Source: CAYNTC01 sp964432925 | Lineage (GTDB): Bacteria; Planctomycetota; Phycisphaerae; Sedimentisphaerales; Anaerobacaceae | Length of the DNA: 51,116 nucleotides | Assembly (NCBI GenBank): GCA_964432925.1 | Contig: CAYSPM010000003.1 | Span: forward strand, 1 to 51,116 | Direction of reading: 5' to 3' | In this document: one piece after another, positions 17,331 to 27,072 of the stretch | Layout: every line of letters begins with the position of its first letter | Numbering within the stretch: position 1 is the stretch's first letter | The notes under the pieces: model-generated | Database searches by the model: none | What the model saw: only the letters and a program-made list of their open reading frames with translations | What the model was told of the DNA's origin: nothing | Translations under genes and position numbers: made by a program

Positions 17331-17678
17331 ATGGGGATTCAAAATCTATCGAAAGATGTTCTCCTGGTCACTTTATCGAAAGAACCACATTTAAGCGGCG
17401 AAATCGTCGCTATTAATGAAGCAGCCTGTGCCGATCGTGGCCATCATGTTATTATCGATTTTTCCCAAACAAAGATTGTCACCTCTGAGAGTATTAACAG
17501 CCTTATAATTCTGGAGAGACAGCTTGCCGATCTCGGATATAAATTAATTCTCTGTGCTGTTCCCGCACAACTGAAGCGTGTTTTTTGGCGTACAGGTCTT
17601 GAGTCGCTTTTTCAATTTGCGCCCGATGAGCTAACCGCTTTGCAGACAATAAGGCATAGCCTCTATCTATACGGTTGA
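17331..17678 (+). CDS. STAS-domain protein (anti-sigma factor antagonist-like)
   Basis: 115 residues forming a single STAS domain. It has a strand HHVIIDFSQTKIVTSESINSL, with Ser at the position phosphorylated in SpoIIAA-type antagonists, then LGYKLILCAVPAQLKRVFWRTGL and a C-terminal helix. By family it binds a kinase anti-sigma factor and frees a sigma factor, or scaffolds a phosphorylation switch. No partner kinase or phosphatase is adjacent. Whether Ser is phosphorylated cannot be read from sequence. Confidence 0.88.
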   Translation: MGIQNLSKDVLLVTLSKEPHLSGEIVAINEAACADRGHHVIIDFSQTKIVTSESINSLIILERQLADLGYKLILCAVPAQLKRVFWRTGLESLFQFAPDELTALQTIRHSLYLYG

Positions 17679-17985
17679 ACCAAACATCTGCCACTGCAGA
17701 AAATCCGCGCCAGAACAACGTATCAAAAATAGTCAACTTCAAACATTTCACAATCCGACTATGTCTGCTCAGTGGCGTGGCACATATATTCTCTGCATCT
17801 CAAGCCGCTAACATTCTGTACGCTATGATATAATCCTTCGAGATAGACACTAACGCTGTGCAGCAATTGCGCTATTAGCTGCAAAAGCGTGACCGCTCTA
17901 TTTTATTTATTCTTGATTTATGTCCAGATCAACTTAGAATCTTGTCTCATATATTACAAGGTATTCATGGGGTATATCAAGGATT
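17679..17985. other. 307-bp intergenic region, no gene seen
   Basis: AT-rich. I see no open frame with a ribosome site and no clear hairpin. It presumably carries the acyltransferase promoter. Confidence 0.5.
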
Positions 17986-19062
17986 ATGCAACTTAGCGAT
18001 AGGATGCCTACAGTGTCAAGCACCAAAAGCGCCGATATCCAATATATAAACTATTTAAGAGTTTTTGCTATTTTCGCGGTTATCTTTGCTCATGTCACCA
18101 TGTGGTCGCTTACCACAACCTCCCCTCAGACTTTTAATTGGTGGGTAGGTAACTGGATATGTCTTTGCTGTTTGTGGGCCGTTCCGGTCTTCGTAATGGT
18201 AAGTGGGGCACTACTGCTTGACGAATCCAGAAATGAAACCGCACTACACTTTTACAAGAAGCGATCGCGCCGAATCGGCATTCCTTTCGTGTTCTGGACG
18301 ATTTTCTATCTCGGAGTCAGAAGAGTTTTCGACCACGAGGAATTAACGATCGATTACGTTATCAAGCTCATCCTGGCCGGAGAACCACACTGGCATATGT
18401 GGTTTCTTTACATGATAGTTGGGCTATATCTCATAACGCCTGCTATTCGTACATACATCAGGCACTCTACTTCTGGAGAACGGATTTTTACTATCCTTGT
18501 TTTATTCGTCCTCGCCAGCAGCTATTCTCTTGTCGACATGTTGTTCTGGCGCAACCAAAAGTCGATTTTCACTTTGTTCATACCGTATATCAGCTATTAT
18601 ATGTGCGGCTATCAATTGCGTTTTATTGATCCTAAAAAAATTCCAATTCGATACCTTGCAATGGCTTTGGCGTTCTGCGCTGTCTATATAGCTCTACTTA
18701 CAGGCGTGTATATCGAAACCGGCGGCTTTGTCAACGGCCGGTTTGTGCTCGACTTCTTCAGCCCTCCGGTCATCTTGATGTCGTTAGCTATTTTCTGGGC
18801 GGCTTATTTGAGAGACCAGAAAAAGAAATCAAGGCAACGCATCACACAAATTACGATGCAAAGAATTGCTGCCGCGACGTTAGGCATTTATCTTATCCAT
18901 CTTGTGGTCCTCTTGTGTATGAGAGAGGGGTTCGGCAAGTATGCAGACGAAGACAACTTCTTAGCCGGAATAGTCATCGCCTCGGTAGTAGCGTTTATCC
19001 TGTGTTACCTGATCGTGGAAATCATTAAACACATACCATTCTTACGGCGAATAGTTTGCTGA
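17986..19062 (+). CDS. Acyltransferase family 3 membrane protein
   Basis: 358 residues with ten predicted membrane helices. The first helix (YINYLRVFAIFAVIFAHVTMW) contains the Arg and His conserved in OafA/WecH-type acyltransferases, and the KKRSRRIGIPFVFW loop is also typical. The family transfers acetyl or other acyl groups to surface polysaccharides or peptidoglycan, with the donor reached across the inner membrane. AAGGA lies just upstream of the ATG. It stands alone, so the acceptor is unknown. Confidence 0.88.
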   Translation: MQLSDRMPTVSSTKSADIQYINYLRVFAIFAVIFAHVTMWSLTTTSPQTFNWWVGNWICLCCLWAVPVFVMVSGALLLDESRNETALHFYKKRSRRIGIPFVFWTIFYLGVRRVFDHEELTIDYVIKLILAGEPHWHMWFLYMIVGLYLITPAIRTYIRHSTSGERIFTILVLFVLASSYSLVDMLFWRNQKSIFTLFIPYISYYMCGYQLRFIDPKKIPIRYLAMALAFCAVYIALLTGVYIETGGFVNGRFVLDFFSPPVILMSLAIFWAAYLRDQKKKSRQRITQITMQRIAAATLGIYLIHLVVLLCMREGFGKYADEDNFLAGIVIASVVAFILCYLIVEIIKHIPFLRRIVC

Positions 19063-19079
19063 GCACAGGCGCGAGAGAA

Positions 19080-19100
19080 GTTCATCGCTCGTTGTTCATC
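19080..19100. repeat. Heptamer repeat (three units)
   Basis: GTTCATC, GCTCGTT, GTTCATC in register, 17 bases after the acyltransferase stop. The unit is the same as in the array at 13719-13753. Confidence 0.6.
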
Positions 19101-19127
19101 GATTTACTATAAACTGCGTTGATGAGG

Positions 19128-19817
19128 TTACTGATCCTGCTTTGGTTTAAGTATACCTTTTAAGCCTTCGGTAAGCTTGCCGATATCTTCCGTGCCTTTT
19201 ATNNNNNNNNNNNNNNNNNNNNNNNNNNNNNNNNNNNNNNNNNNNNNNNNNNNNNNNNNNNNNNNNNNNNNNNNNNNNNNNNNNNNNNNNNNNNNNNNNN
19301 NNGTGTCTGCTTGTCCCGGAACTGGCAGCAACTTTACGGTGACTACAACATTTGAAATCTCGAGGTTGTTAATATTCAGTTTCTTGCCAGAAGGCTCAGC
19401 TTCGGTCTTTGGGCCGTGTTGTATTGATTTAATTACTTCGTTCAGATTGCTGGAAATTCCTTTTTGCTCCAGAACAAGATTTAGGCCATCCATCTTGATG
19501 TCGTTTATGCGAACCCTGTCGGTCAGAAGTGATCTCGTATCAACCTTGATATCAGCTTTGTTTAACTGAAGAAGGCTGTCATGTTGGTAACCAGGTGGGT
19601 TGCCAATGACAAGATCACCCAAGCCAAGGCTGCCACTGATAATTGATAAATCGACATCCTCCACGCTTACCTTGACGTTCAAAGCTTTGGAGCCTGCCGA
19701 CTCGATGCCAGCCTTAACAGCGCTATCTGCGAACAATCCAATAGCTACTACCCCAACAATAAGCAAAACCAAGATTACCACAAAGACACCAAGTACTGAT
19801 TTTGCAAGCTTGCTCAT
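19128..19817 (-). CDS. AsmA-like membrane-anchored protein, interrupted by a gap
   Basis: A single N-terminal membrane helix (VLGVFVVILVLLIVGVVAIGLF) is followed by a beta-rich repeat typical of AsmA/DUF748 proteins: LNVKVSVEDVDLSIISGSLGLGDLVIGNPPGY, INDIKMDGLNLVLEQ and LNINNLEISNVVVTV. The 100-N gap cuts the second half; the last ~24 residues resume after it (IKGTEDIGKLTEGLKG..). AsmA-family proteins act at the inner membrane/periplasm in lipid and outer-membrane homeostasis. AAGGAT lies six bases upstream of the start. The true length is unknown because the gap size is a placeholder. Confidence 0.8.
   Translation of the reverse strand: MSKLAKSVLGVFVVILVLLIVGVVAIGLFADSAVKAGIESAGSKALNVKVSVEDVDLSIISGSLGLGDLVIGNPPGYQHDSLLQLNKADIKVDTRSLLTDRVRINDIKMDGLNLVLEQKGISSNLNEVIKSIQHGPKTEAEPSGKKLNINNLEISNVVVTVKLLPVPGQADXXXXXXXXXXXXXXXXXXXXXXXXXXXXXXXXXXIKGTEDIGKLTEGLKGILKPKQDQ
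19203..19302. other. Assembly gap (100 N) in the AsmA-like gene
   Basis: The flanks do not overlap, and the amount missing cannot be estimated from the protein family. Confidence 0.8.
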
Positions 19818-19943
19818 GGTTCTATCCTTTCAAAAATTTCGCTGACGTAGTCAGGTTTCTCTGCACCTTGCCAAGTAAAAACAGGGCGAACATCCCAATG
19901 ACATACCTTGTCATACCATCACTAAAGGCTGACAAAGTTCTAA

Positions 19944-21212
19944 TCAAACACTCTCCCGCCTTATCTTAGCACCAAGTGGATTTAGTCTCTCTTCGATTCG
20001 TTCGTAACCCCGGTCTATGTGATAAACCCTGTTGACTGTCGTTGTTCCCTCAGCCGCCAATCCTGCCAATACCAGTGCTGCCGATGCTCGCAAGTCCGAA
20101 GCCATCACCTGAGCAGCTATCAACTTTTTTACACCTGCTACGATAACAGCAGGGCCTTCCTTGCGTAGATTTGCTGCCATGCGATTCAACTCTGCAACGT
20201 GCATAAACCTGTCAGGAAAGACCTTTTCAACGATAACGCTGTTTCCCTGTGCAAGGGATAGAAGAGCCATGAATTGAGCCTGTAAATCGGTAGGAAAGCC
20301 CGGATAAGGCTGAGTTGTTATATCGGCTGGCTTAATCGTTCCGGTGCGTGCAACAATACAGCCTTCACCTTTAGACTCAACGGTCACGCCGATGCGCCTC
20401 AGCTTATCGACAACAGCCATTATATCTTCGATTCGACAGTTCTTCAGATGTAGTTCGCCGGAACTTATGGCGGCTGCGACCATGAATGTCCCCGCTTCAA
20501 TCCTATCCGGAATAACTTCATATTGAATCGGCTGCAACTGGCTGACTCCTTCGATGACCAGTCGGGGTGAGCCTATGCCGCGTATCTTCGCGCCCATTTT
20601 GTTTAAGCAGTTTGCAAGGTCGGCAATTTCAGGCTCGCAAGCGGCAGATTCGATGATCGTCCGACCCTTGGCAAGAGTTGCCGCCATCATCACGTTTGCT
20701 GTGCCAAGCACAGTTGAACCGAACGGTCCGCCCATGAAAATATCTTTGCCGATAAGGCCATGCGGTGCTTCAGCAACAATATAGCCATTTTCAAGATGAA
20801 TTTTTGCGCCAAGTTCCTGCAGCCCCCGTAAGTGCAGGTCAACCGGCCTGTCACCAATTGCACAGCCGCCAGGCATCGAGACTTTTGCTCTGCCACAACG
20901 GGCAAGCAATGGACCAAGAATGCAAATGCTGGCTCGCATTTGGCGGACAATTTCGTACTCGCCAATCGGATTGTCGATTACTGTTGAGTTTATACATACT
21001 TGCCCCTGTGCGTTTCTCTTGACGTGGCAGCCCAGATTCTGAAGCAGTTGGCCAAAAACAGAGATATCGGAAAGATTAGGTACTGCCCCAAGAGATGATT
21101 CGCCACAGGCCAGGATTGTGCAGGCCATTATTGGCAAAGAGGCATTTTTTGAGCCTTTCACGTTTACGCTGCCCGCAAGGCGAACCGGTCCTTCGATCCG
21201 AAATACGTCCAT
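19944..21212 (-). CDS. murA: UDP-N-acetylglucosamine 1-carboxyvinyltransferase
   Basis: 422 residues, full length. MurA adds enolpyruvate to UDP-GlcNAc, the first committed step of peptidoglycan synthesis. The N-terminal GSVNVKGSKNASLPIM carries the substrate-binding Lys and Asn. The catalytic cysteine, Cys117, is present in MPGGCAIGDRPVDLH, so the enzyme should be fosfomycin-sensitive in principle. The C-terminal ASDLRASAALVLAGLAAEGTTTV and HIDRGYE segments are intact. AAGGAAA lies upstream of the ATG. A functional MurA agrees with the view that many planctomycetes make peptidoglycan, as does the LpoB operon further along. Confidence 0.97.
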   Translation of the reverse strand: MDVFRIEGPVRLAGSVNVKGSKNASLPIMACTILACGESSLGAVPNLSDISVFGQLLQNLGCHVKRNAQGQVCINSTVIDNPIGEYEIVRQMRASICILGPLLARCGRAKVSMPGGCAIGDRPVDLHLRGLQELGAKIHLENGYIVAEAPHGLIGKDIFMGGPFGSTVLGTANVMMAATLAKGRTIIESAACEPEIADLANCLNKMGAKIRGIGSPRLVIEGVSQLQPIQYEVIPDRIEAGTFMVAAAISSGELHLKNCRIEDIMAVVDKLRRIGVTVESKGEGCIVARTGTIKPADITTQPYPGFPTDLQAQFMALLSLAQGNSVIVEKVFPDRFMHVAELNRMAANLRKEGPAVIVAGVKKLIAAQVMASDLRASAALVLAGLAAEGTTTVNRVYHIDRGYERIEERLNPLGAKIRRESV

Positions 21213-21435
21213 AAGCTATTTTCCTTGCAAAGGGCTCCCTATTCTGCGATACTGCATGATTTAGATACAGTAGTACGTAATGTAATGCAAGGCGATTTCG
21301 GTTTCAACCCCTGCTTCACGACCGGGCACTATTTTGCCCAGCACTAATCGAACCCGTAGCCATGCTCCCAATCACTGCAGGGTCCGGTTATCTTGCCGCG
21401 AGACAATTGGTCAGGGGATTATAGGTTGTATCTGG

Positions 21436-22281
21436 ATGGGTATTCTTCAAATCTTTAAGGAACTAACAGACTATTTCACTATAGAAGATGTCTTCCTTCT
21501 GACTGGGATCATTTTTTTCGCTTCCTGGCTGGTCAGGACATCCCTGGGCAGAAATGCTCTGGTTAAATCGGCGCCTCGTCGTAATAATATGCCTATTTAC
21601 ATGCCCTTTATTCCACTTTTTGTCTGGCTCGGACCTGTTTCACTGGCTGCATACGCAGCAAACTGGCTGGCTGGTGATCTTAAGCAATGGCAGAGTGATT
21701 TTCTTGATAATGTCATTCTTTGTATAGGTGCTTTATTTACTGCGACGCTGATGATTTTCCTTGCCAGAGCTACCTTTGCTCGCCGACTGAGGGGATTCGG
21801 CCTTAATGTTAAAACTATACATAAGGATATGGTAGCCGCTTTTGCAAATCTACTGTCCGTCTGGCCGCTCGTCCTTGCCATGATAATACTAACTACTTTT
21901 TTTGGAAAGCTCATCTGGGGCCAGGAATTCCAGATGCAACAGCACTACGAACTCGAGCTCATTTCAGAGCATTCCGAATTGCCGCTTCGAATATCGATTA
22001 TTGTTTTGACCGTTCTGGTAGGACCTGTGCTTGAAGAGATGCTTTTTCGTGGCCTCTTTCAAACAATGATACGTTCACTCCTGACCAAGCCCTGGTTATC
22101 AATAGTCATAAGTTCTTTTCTGTTTGCAACTGTACATCAAAACACAGAGCACTGGCCTGCTTTGTTCGCCTTAGCCGTTTGTTTGGGTTATGCGTATGAA
22201 AAGAGCGGCTCACTGTTTCGGCCTATTTTCATCCACGCACTTTTTAACGGATCCACTATAATTTTAACTCTGGCCCAGTGA
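21436..22281 (+). CDS. CPBP family intramembrane metalloprotease (CAAX protease-like)
   Basis: About 281 residues from the ATG at 21436. The frame is open from 21334, but the extra residues are Arg/Cys-rich and unlike a membrane protein N terminus. There are about seven to eight membrane helices. The family motifs are present: the EE pair in GPVLEEMLFRGLFQT, the first His in FATVHQ, and the second in IFIHALFNG. Such proteins cleave or process prenylated or membrane peptides; the substrate here is unknown. It is monocistronic. Confidence 0.9.
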   Translation: MGILQIFKELTDYFTIEDVFLLTGIIFFASWLVRTSLGRNALVKSAPRRNNMPIYMPFIPLFVWLGPVSLAAYAANWLAGDLKQWQSDFLDNVILCIGALFTATLMIFLARATFARRLRGFGLNVKTIHKDMVAAFANLLSVWPLVLAMIILTTFFGKLIWGQEFQMQQHYELELISEHSELPLRISIIVLTVLVGPVLEEMLFRGLFQTMIRSLLTKPWLSIVISSFLFATVHQNTEHWPALFALAVCLGYAYEKSGSLFRPIFIHALFNGSTIILTLAQ

Positions 22282-22296
22282 CTTTCTCCTGAGGTT

Positions 22297-22317
22297 AATA
22301 AGCCTGAGGCTTATAAA
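22297..22317. repeat. 21-bp palindromic repeat, copy 1
   Basis: Core ATAAGCCTGAGGCTTAT: a 7-bp stem with a TGA loop, with flanking A residues. Exact copies lie at 27816 and 27886. Confidence 0.75.
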
Positions 22318-22335
22318 ATGGCAATCGGTTAAATA

Positions 22336-22370
22336 GTTACCAATTACAAATTACTGGTTATCAATTACTG
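22336..22370. repeat. Heptamer repeat (five units)
   Basis: GTTACCA, ATTACAA, ATTACTG, GTTATCA, ATTACTG in perfect 7-bp register. Confidence 0.75.
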
Positions 22371-22593
22371 CTCAGGATTCTTGCGATTAGCCGGGGCATA
22401 CCGCTTATGGAGTGTTCAAGAAGTGTTTGTTATTGGACAGAAGCAATATACTACAAGACTATATTATGAAAGCGATCCGGATTGATACGTAATAAATCCC
22501 CCGATTTTCGAAAAAATCTGAATTGGCATCGGTTTCTGATCGATAATATTTACAAGTGTAGAGTTGTTATGGGTCGTATACCGAGGTCGTGTG

Positions 22594-23394
22594 ATGCGAA
22601 TCAGATACACAGTTTCCACAATGGTATTTTGGTGGCGCGAGCACCCTCTCTCATTTGAACAGGAGTGTCAGTTTCTAAAGTCGCTTGGTTTTGGTATGGA
22701 GCTGTGGCCCAATATAAGAGGGCAAAACGAGTGTCGCTACGAAAGGCGCAATTGGCCCAGGCTTACAGCAGCTACTCAGGATATGCTCGTTGCGATGCGC
22801 AGCCGGAGTGATCAACCTACACTTGAGCAATGGGCCGAACAGATTGAATGTGCAAAGATGTTGAATGCAAACATCGTGGCTGAGTTACAGAGCATAGGTA
22901 TTGCGGCAGGAGCCGATCTCGATGGTTGTGATTTTACCCAAGAGGTGGTAAAATTAGCTCAAGATAGTGACGTGAGACTATGTGTTGAGACCGGGCCTTT
23001 ACCCACGCTAAAGAGATTAGCAGAGAAGTTCGAGTCCATCTGGTTTTGCCTCGACACAGGCTACGCCAATCTTGATCCGCGGTTTACCTTCAAGCAATAT
23101 GTTGATGAGTTGGCTCCGAGAGTGGCTCACTTGCACCTGACGGACAACTACGGCCAGATGGATGACCATGAGCCGCCCGGCCTACAGGGCGGCATACAGC
23201 GTGAACACTGGGATTATCTGTTGGAAGTGTTGAGCAAATATGACAACGACGTTGTTGGATCTTTTGAAATGTGTCCTTGTATGCCGGGAGTGATGATACG
23301 TCAGGCCAGTGAGTTCGTCTTTGGTGTGTTGAATTGGCCTGATCCGCCACAACGGCAACAGGGCTATGCAGACCTGACGTACAATCCGACATAA
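22594..23394 (+). CDS. Sugar phosphate isomerase/epimerase-like TIM barrel protein
   Basis: About 266 residues from the ATG at 22594 (GAGG seven bases upstream; the frame is open from 22564). Cytosolic: no export signal. It is a xylose isomerase-like barrel, with GMELWPNIRG early, VRLCVETGP (metal Glu), FCLDTGYANL (Asp and the substrate pocket), VAHLHLTDNYG (His) and a final GSFEMCP strand with Glu. The metal-site set is complete. Substrate unknown. It differs from the Tat-exported paralogue at 11319 in lacking the signal and in sequence. Confidence 0.85.
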   Translation: MRIRYTVSTMVFWWREHPLSFEQECQFLKSLGFGMELWPNIRGQNECRYERRNWPRLTAATQDMLVAMRSRSDQPTLEQWAEQIECAKMLNANIVAELQSIGIAAGADLDGCDFTQEVVKLAQDSDVRLCVETGPLPTLKRLAEKFESIWFCLDTGYANLDPRFTFKQYVDELAPRVAHLHLTDNYGQMDDHEPPGLQGGIQREHWDYLLEVLSKYDNDVVGSFEMCPCMPGVMIRQASEFVFGVLNWPDPPQRQQGYADLTYNPT

Positions 23395-23470
23395 CAAATC
23401 GAAAAGCAACGAGCGCTGCCTCCCCCTGCTTTCTTGCGAAAACAAGAAGGGGGGGTAGATAAATATACAG

Positions 23471-23505
23471 AAAGGCTGAGAGCGGCGGGAATACTCTCAG
23501 CCTTT
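23471..23505. terminator. Bidirectional terminator
   Basis: A 12-bp perfect stem, AAAGGCTGAGAG/CTCTCAGCCTTT, with an 11-base loop. It lies between the convergent TIM-barrel and AsmA-like genes and is followed by a T-rich stretch. Confidence 0.8.
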
Positions 23506-23509
23506 CCTC

Positions 23510-23537
23510 GATTTTCGTTTCTCGATTCTCGATACTT
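23510..23537. repeat. Heptamer repeat (four units)
   Basis: GATTTTC, GTTTCTC, GATTCTC, GATACTT, directly after the terminator hairpin. Confidence 0.65.
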
Positions 23538-23585
23538 GACGAGCATCTGCCGGAAGGCATCCTGCGGAGAGCATCCAGGCTGAAC

Positions 23586-26500
23586 CTACTTTTCCTGCTG
23601 TCGCAGTTGGCCCCATAAAAGGCGACGCAATTCACTACTGATTTGTGGGAATGGGACAATTGCAGGCTCAGGTTTTCCCAACGTTCCGCCGACTTTGACC
23701 GAGGCTACACTGGTCTGTAGGGACGTCATCAGCTTATCCAGCTCTCTGACACCTGGCAGATGCAATCCTTTTAAAGGATGCGTTGAGGCGACGGCGTAAC
23801 CTTCGATGGTGCTGTCGGTTCCGAGGCTGAGGCTTCCGATAGTCCCGGCTCCGCGAACTTCTATGCCGCGATTGAAATATAAGAAGCTGGGAATGTTCAC
23901 CTTCGGGCCTTGGGCTTGGAGTTTCACCCATCCCTCGCCACTGGGCCCGTGGCTGCCACTCAGGGGCCGGGGTTCAGGGATCAGCAGACTCGTCGAAGCC
24001 TTCTCTGATCCCCGATCCCTGATCCCCGAAATCTTTAAGGAATGTCTAACGGGCCTGGCTTGAGGCGTGTCAAAACTCAGGTTCAGTGCACTATACAATG
24101 TCCCGATGATACTGTTATTAATCAGGTCTGACTCAGTCAAGTGAAACATAGCTTCACCGGTTAATCGCCGCAAATCCCGCGATGTTATTATTATTGTCGA
24201 TTGTCCTGTCAGCCGGCCAGTGAGTGTGTTGGCCTTAGGCTGGACGACGTGTACTATCTGATCAAGATCAAGATGGTCCAGGTCGGCGTGGATGCGCGTA
24301 AATAACTTGTTGGCGTGTCGGCTTAAGCTAACTCGTGTGTTCAGTTTACCATCCATAATCTCAAAGACAGAAGTATCGATGAGAAATCTCTTTTCTCCGG
24401 CATAAGCTGTTATGCGGCCATTACCGAGCTGTGCCTTGCGGAAACTTGCGTCAGCAAGTTGAATGTCTATATCAAGGCGCATCGGCTCTAAAGCTCGCGG
24501 TTCGTCAGTCGGCCCTGCTGCCAATGACCCCGAGGCCTGGCCGGTGAGCCCTTTCAACCACGGCGATCGATGGTTAAGGTTGCTTAATTGCATGTTCTGC
24601 CAGTTTAACTCTGCGGTGCTTGTGGTCCAGTCATCCAGGACAATTCTGGCGGCTCCCTGGGCCTGTCCACCGAGGCCTTGTATCTGGATGTCTTGTAGCT
24701 GGACGGTTCGGCCATCAATCAAAGCGTTCAAAGACAATCGGCCGAGACTCTCGTTCTTGATTAAAAGATCTGAGGACAAGGTGCCATTTCCTGTTGCAGT
24801 TCGCTTGGAGACATCCAGATTCAAATTAGCTTTGCAGTCGGCGCAAAGTGCCAGGTCGTATTTCGATAAAGTGAAAGGCCAATTTTCGGTTTCAACCTGC
24901 ACATACAAATTCTGTGGCTGGTCCAGGCTGAACCACATGGAAGCTTGTGCGGTACCTTGATCTTTGTTAAGATGAATTTGTTTGAACCTAACAATATCAT
25001 TTCGCAAAGAAAACCTACCTTTAGCATGTTCGGCCTGAAAAGGAGGCATTTTGACATTCTCCGCCGACCAACCGCCGGATAGCTTGAGGCGGTCTCGCTG
25101 AAGGCCTGATATGTCCAGTTGCAATCCGGCGGTTACGAGTCCCCGCCATGAAAGGGGTGATTCGACCAGCTTAGCAGCAGTTCTTAGCGCAAGGTCTCGT
25201 ACGTTCAAGTTGACCTGGCCTGATTTACTGAAAAACGCATATTGGCCCTGCATCTGCCATGTTCCACCGAGAAGGGCAAAAGGCTCCATTTCGAATCTGA
25301 GGCGTTTGGGATTTACCTCGGCCTGCAAAGGAGCTTGAAGATTCGCAATGGTTAGCTTGCCGGCTCTGATATCTTGACCGATAAGTGTAGAGCGCAGTTT
25401 AAGATTAATGGGCCATGCAGTTCCCTCAACGTTGGTATTTATGTGCCATTTGCCGGCAAGTTTTGCAGGTGTTGCTCCGGCGATTTCCTGCGGCCCCATA
25501 CGTCCGTAGATGGAGGCCTGTACGTCTCGAAGCTCGGCGGAAGGAATTGCGATTTTACCTGCCACTGAGAAGGTTAGTCCCGGATGTGTTAGCTTGACAT
25601 CGGTGACGTTCACGCCGTTGGGGTCACCCGCTGCCAATAATCTAATGTCGATGGGGAATTTGACCAATTCGTCCATTCGAAGTCTTTTTGCATCGAACTC
25701 AATCGACCAACTTCGGTCAGACGCTGAGAAATCTCCGTTAGCCGTGACGTTGGCGACGTTGGCCATGTTAAAGCTGAGTAGCTGGATTTTCGGCCAGTCA
25801 ACAGTAAGACGGGCTGTGGCAGAGTCAAGTTGGAGGTCCTTGTCTTTACCGCGCCATAAAAGACTCGGGACTGACAGTAACCATTGGGACGTTGACCAAT
25901 TGTTACCCGCGCCGATAATTTCTGTTCGCGCTTCCCAATTACCCAATGGGGACTGACCTATGGTGGAGACCTTCAGGTTAAGCTGGTGTCGTCCCACCCT
26001 TGGCCAGCTTGCCGAGCCGTTGTATGTACCCGCGTGGCGGATGCCCCGCTTAGCAATTGTGCCCGTCCATGAACCGTCAAATTCCCCCTTTTCAAGCCTT
26101 GTATTCCATTGGGCATTCAGTCTTCCGACGAGCCCTGCGCTTTCGAATACAACTTGGTCAGCTTTAAGCTTACTCAGGCCCAATGTGATAGAGCCGCTTA
26201 CAATCTTAACCTGCTGGGTTGGAAGCCGCTCCTGGCGGACTAAGAGGTTATCCGGCTGGACAATAATTTGATTTGGGTCGATATGGATGGTTGCAGAGCC
26301 TTGCACTTTTGCTGCTGCAATTCTAAGCGAGTCCAACCTTAGTTTGCCGGTGAGCCTCTGGCCCTGTAGTAGTCGACCATCCCATTGCCCGGCTAGGTAT
26401 CGCGGACAGAGATGGGGTGGAACCCAGGCTTGTAATAGTTCGTCCATATCATCGATAGCAAAGCTGACATTATGCATCTTCAGCGGGCCAGACGCGATTA

Positions 26501-27027
26501 TCCCATGAAGGTCAAGCTTAGAAGGAATGTTTNNNNNNNNNNNNNNNNNNNNNNNNNNNNNNNNNNNNNNNNNNNNNNNNNNNNNNNNNNNNNNNNNNNN
26601 NNNNNNNNNNNNNNNNNNNNNNNNNNNNNNNNTGTATGTTCCAGCGGCCGGCTTTATTCTGTCGGACCGTAAGGGTGGGGGCGTTTATGTCTATCGATTC
26701 AAGGATCATTGAGCGAGTCAGCAACATCACCGGCAAAGCGGTGTGCGAGAGATGAATCTCAGAGGCCACAAAAAAGGCATCTTGCTCGATCGGCAAAGCC
26801 AATGTGAGGTCTTTAATTGTTGTGGAACCGGTCCAACTCGTAGACAATGAAGCAGCAGATACCTTAATGCCAAGTTTGCTACTGGCGGCGCGGACAATGT
26901 ATTGCCGAGGTAGGTCCGTCCACAGAAGCACCTGTATTAGTACAACTGCAAGCAATACAAGTACCACTAGGCAAAGGATAATTCGGTGTATCCATCTTTT
27001 TATTGTTGTTCTATGTTCTTTTTCCAT
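23586..27027 (-). CDS. Large AsmA-like protein, interrupted by a gap
   Basis: One gene appears as two pieces because the 100-N gap shifts the frame. The first piece, 27027 to the gap, has an N-terminal membrane anchor (about residues 13-34, with TDLPRQYIVRAASSKLG) and ends at GRWNI. The second is open from the gap edge (NIPSKLDLHGIIASGPLK) to the stop at 23586, about 980 residues of beta-repeat sequence. The C-terminal region (TGEAMFHLTESDL.. IIGTLYSALNLSF) resembles the AsmA C-terminal domain. By family it is a bridge-like periplasmic protein involved in lipid transport or outer-membrane assembly. A heptamer repeat is embedded near its C terminus. Confidence 0.82.
23963..24029. repeat. Inverted heptamer arrays inside the AsmA-like gene
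   Basis: On the right, units GATCCCC, GATCCCT, GATCCCC (24007-24027). On the left, their inverted counterpart around GGTTCAGGGATCAG (about 23969-23984). The two can pair (GGGATCAG with CTGATCCC). They are translated as a Ser/Pro/Arg-rich insertion (SLLIPEPRPLSGS) in an otherwise beta-rich protein. Confidence 0.65.
26533..26632. other. Assembly gap (100 N) in the large AsmA-like gene
   Basis: The flanking reading frames differ (phase 0 before the gap, phase 2 after, read on the minus strand), so the real length is not 100. No overlap of the flanks is visible. Confidence 0.85.
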
Positions 27028-27072
27028 CCCAAGCGGAGATTGAGTGCATGAGCAGATTAAGCGGTACGAGAA

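Larger units (their letters stand above)
22282..22593. other. 312-bp intergenic region with repeats
   Basis: It holds one copy of a 21-bp palindrome (22297-22317) and a five-unit heptamer array (22336-22370). There is no gene. The promoter of the next gene presumably lies in the AT-rich part after 22430. Confidence 0.55.
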
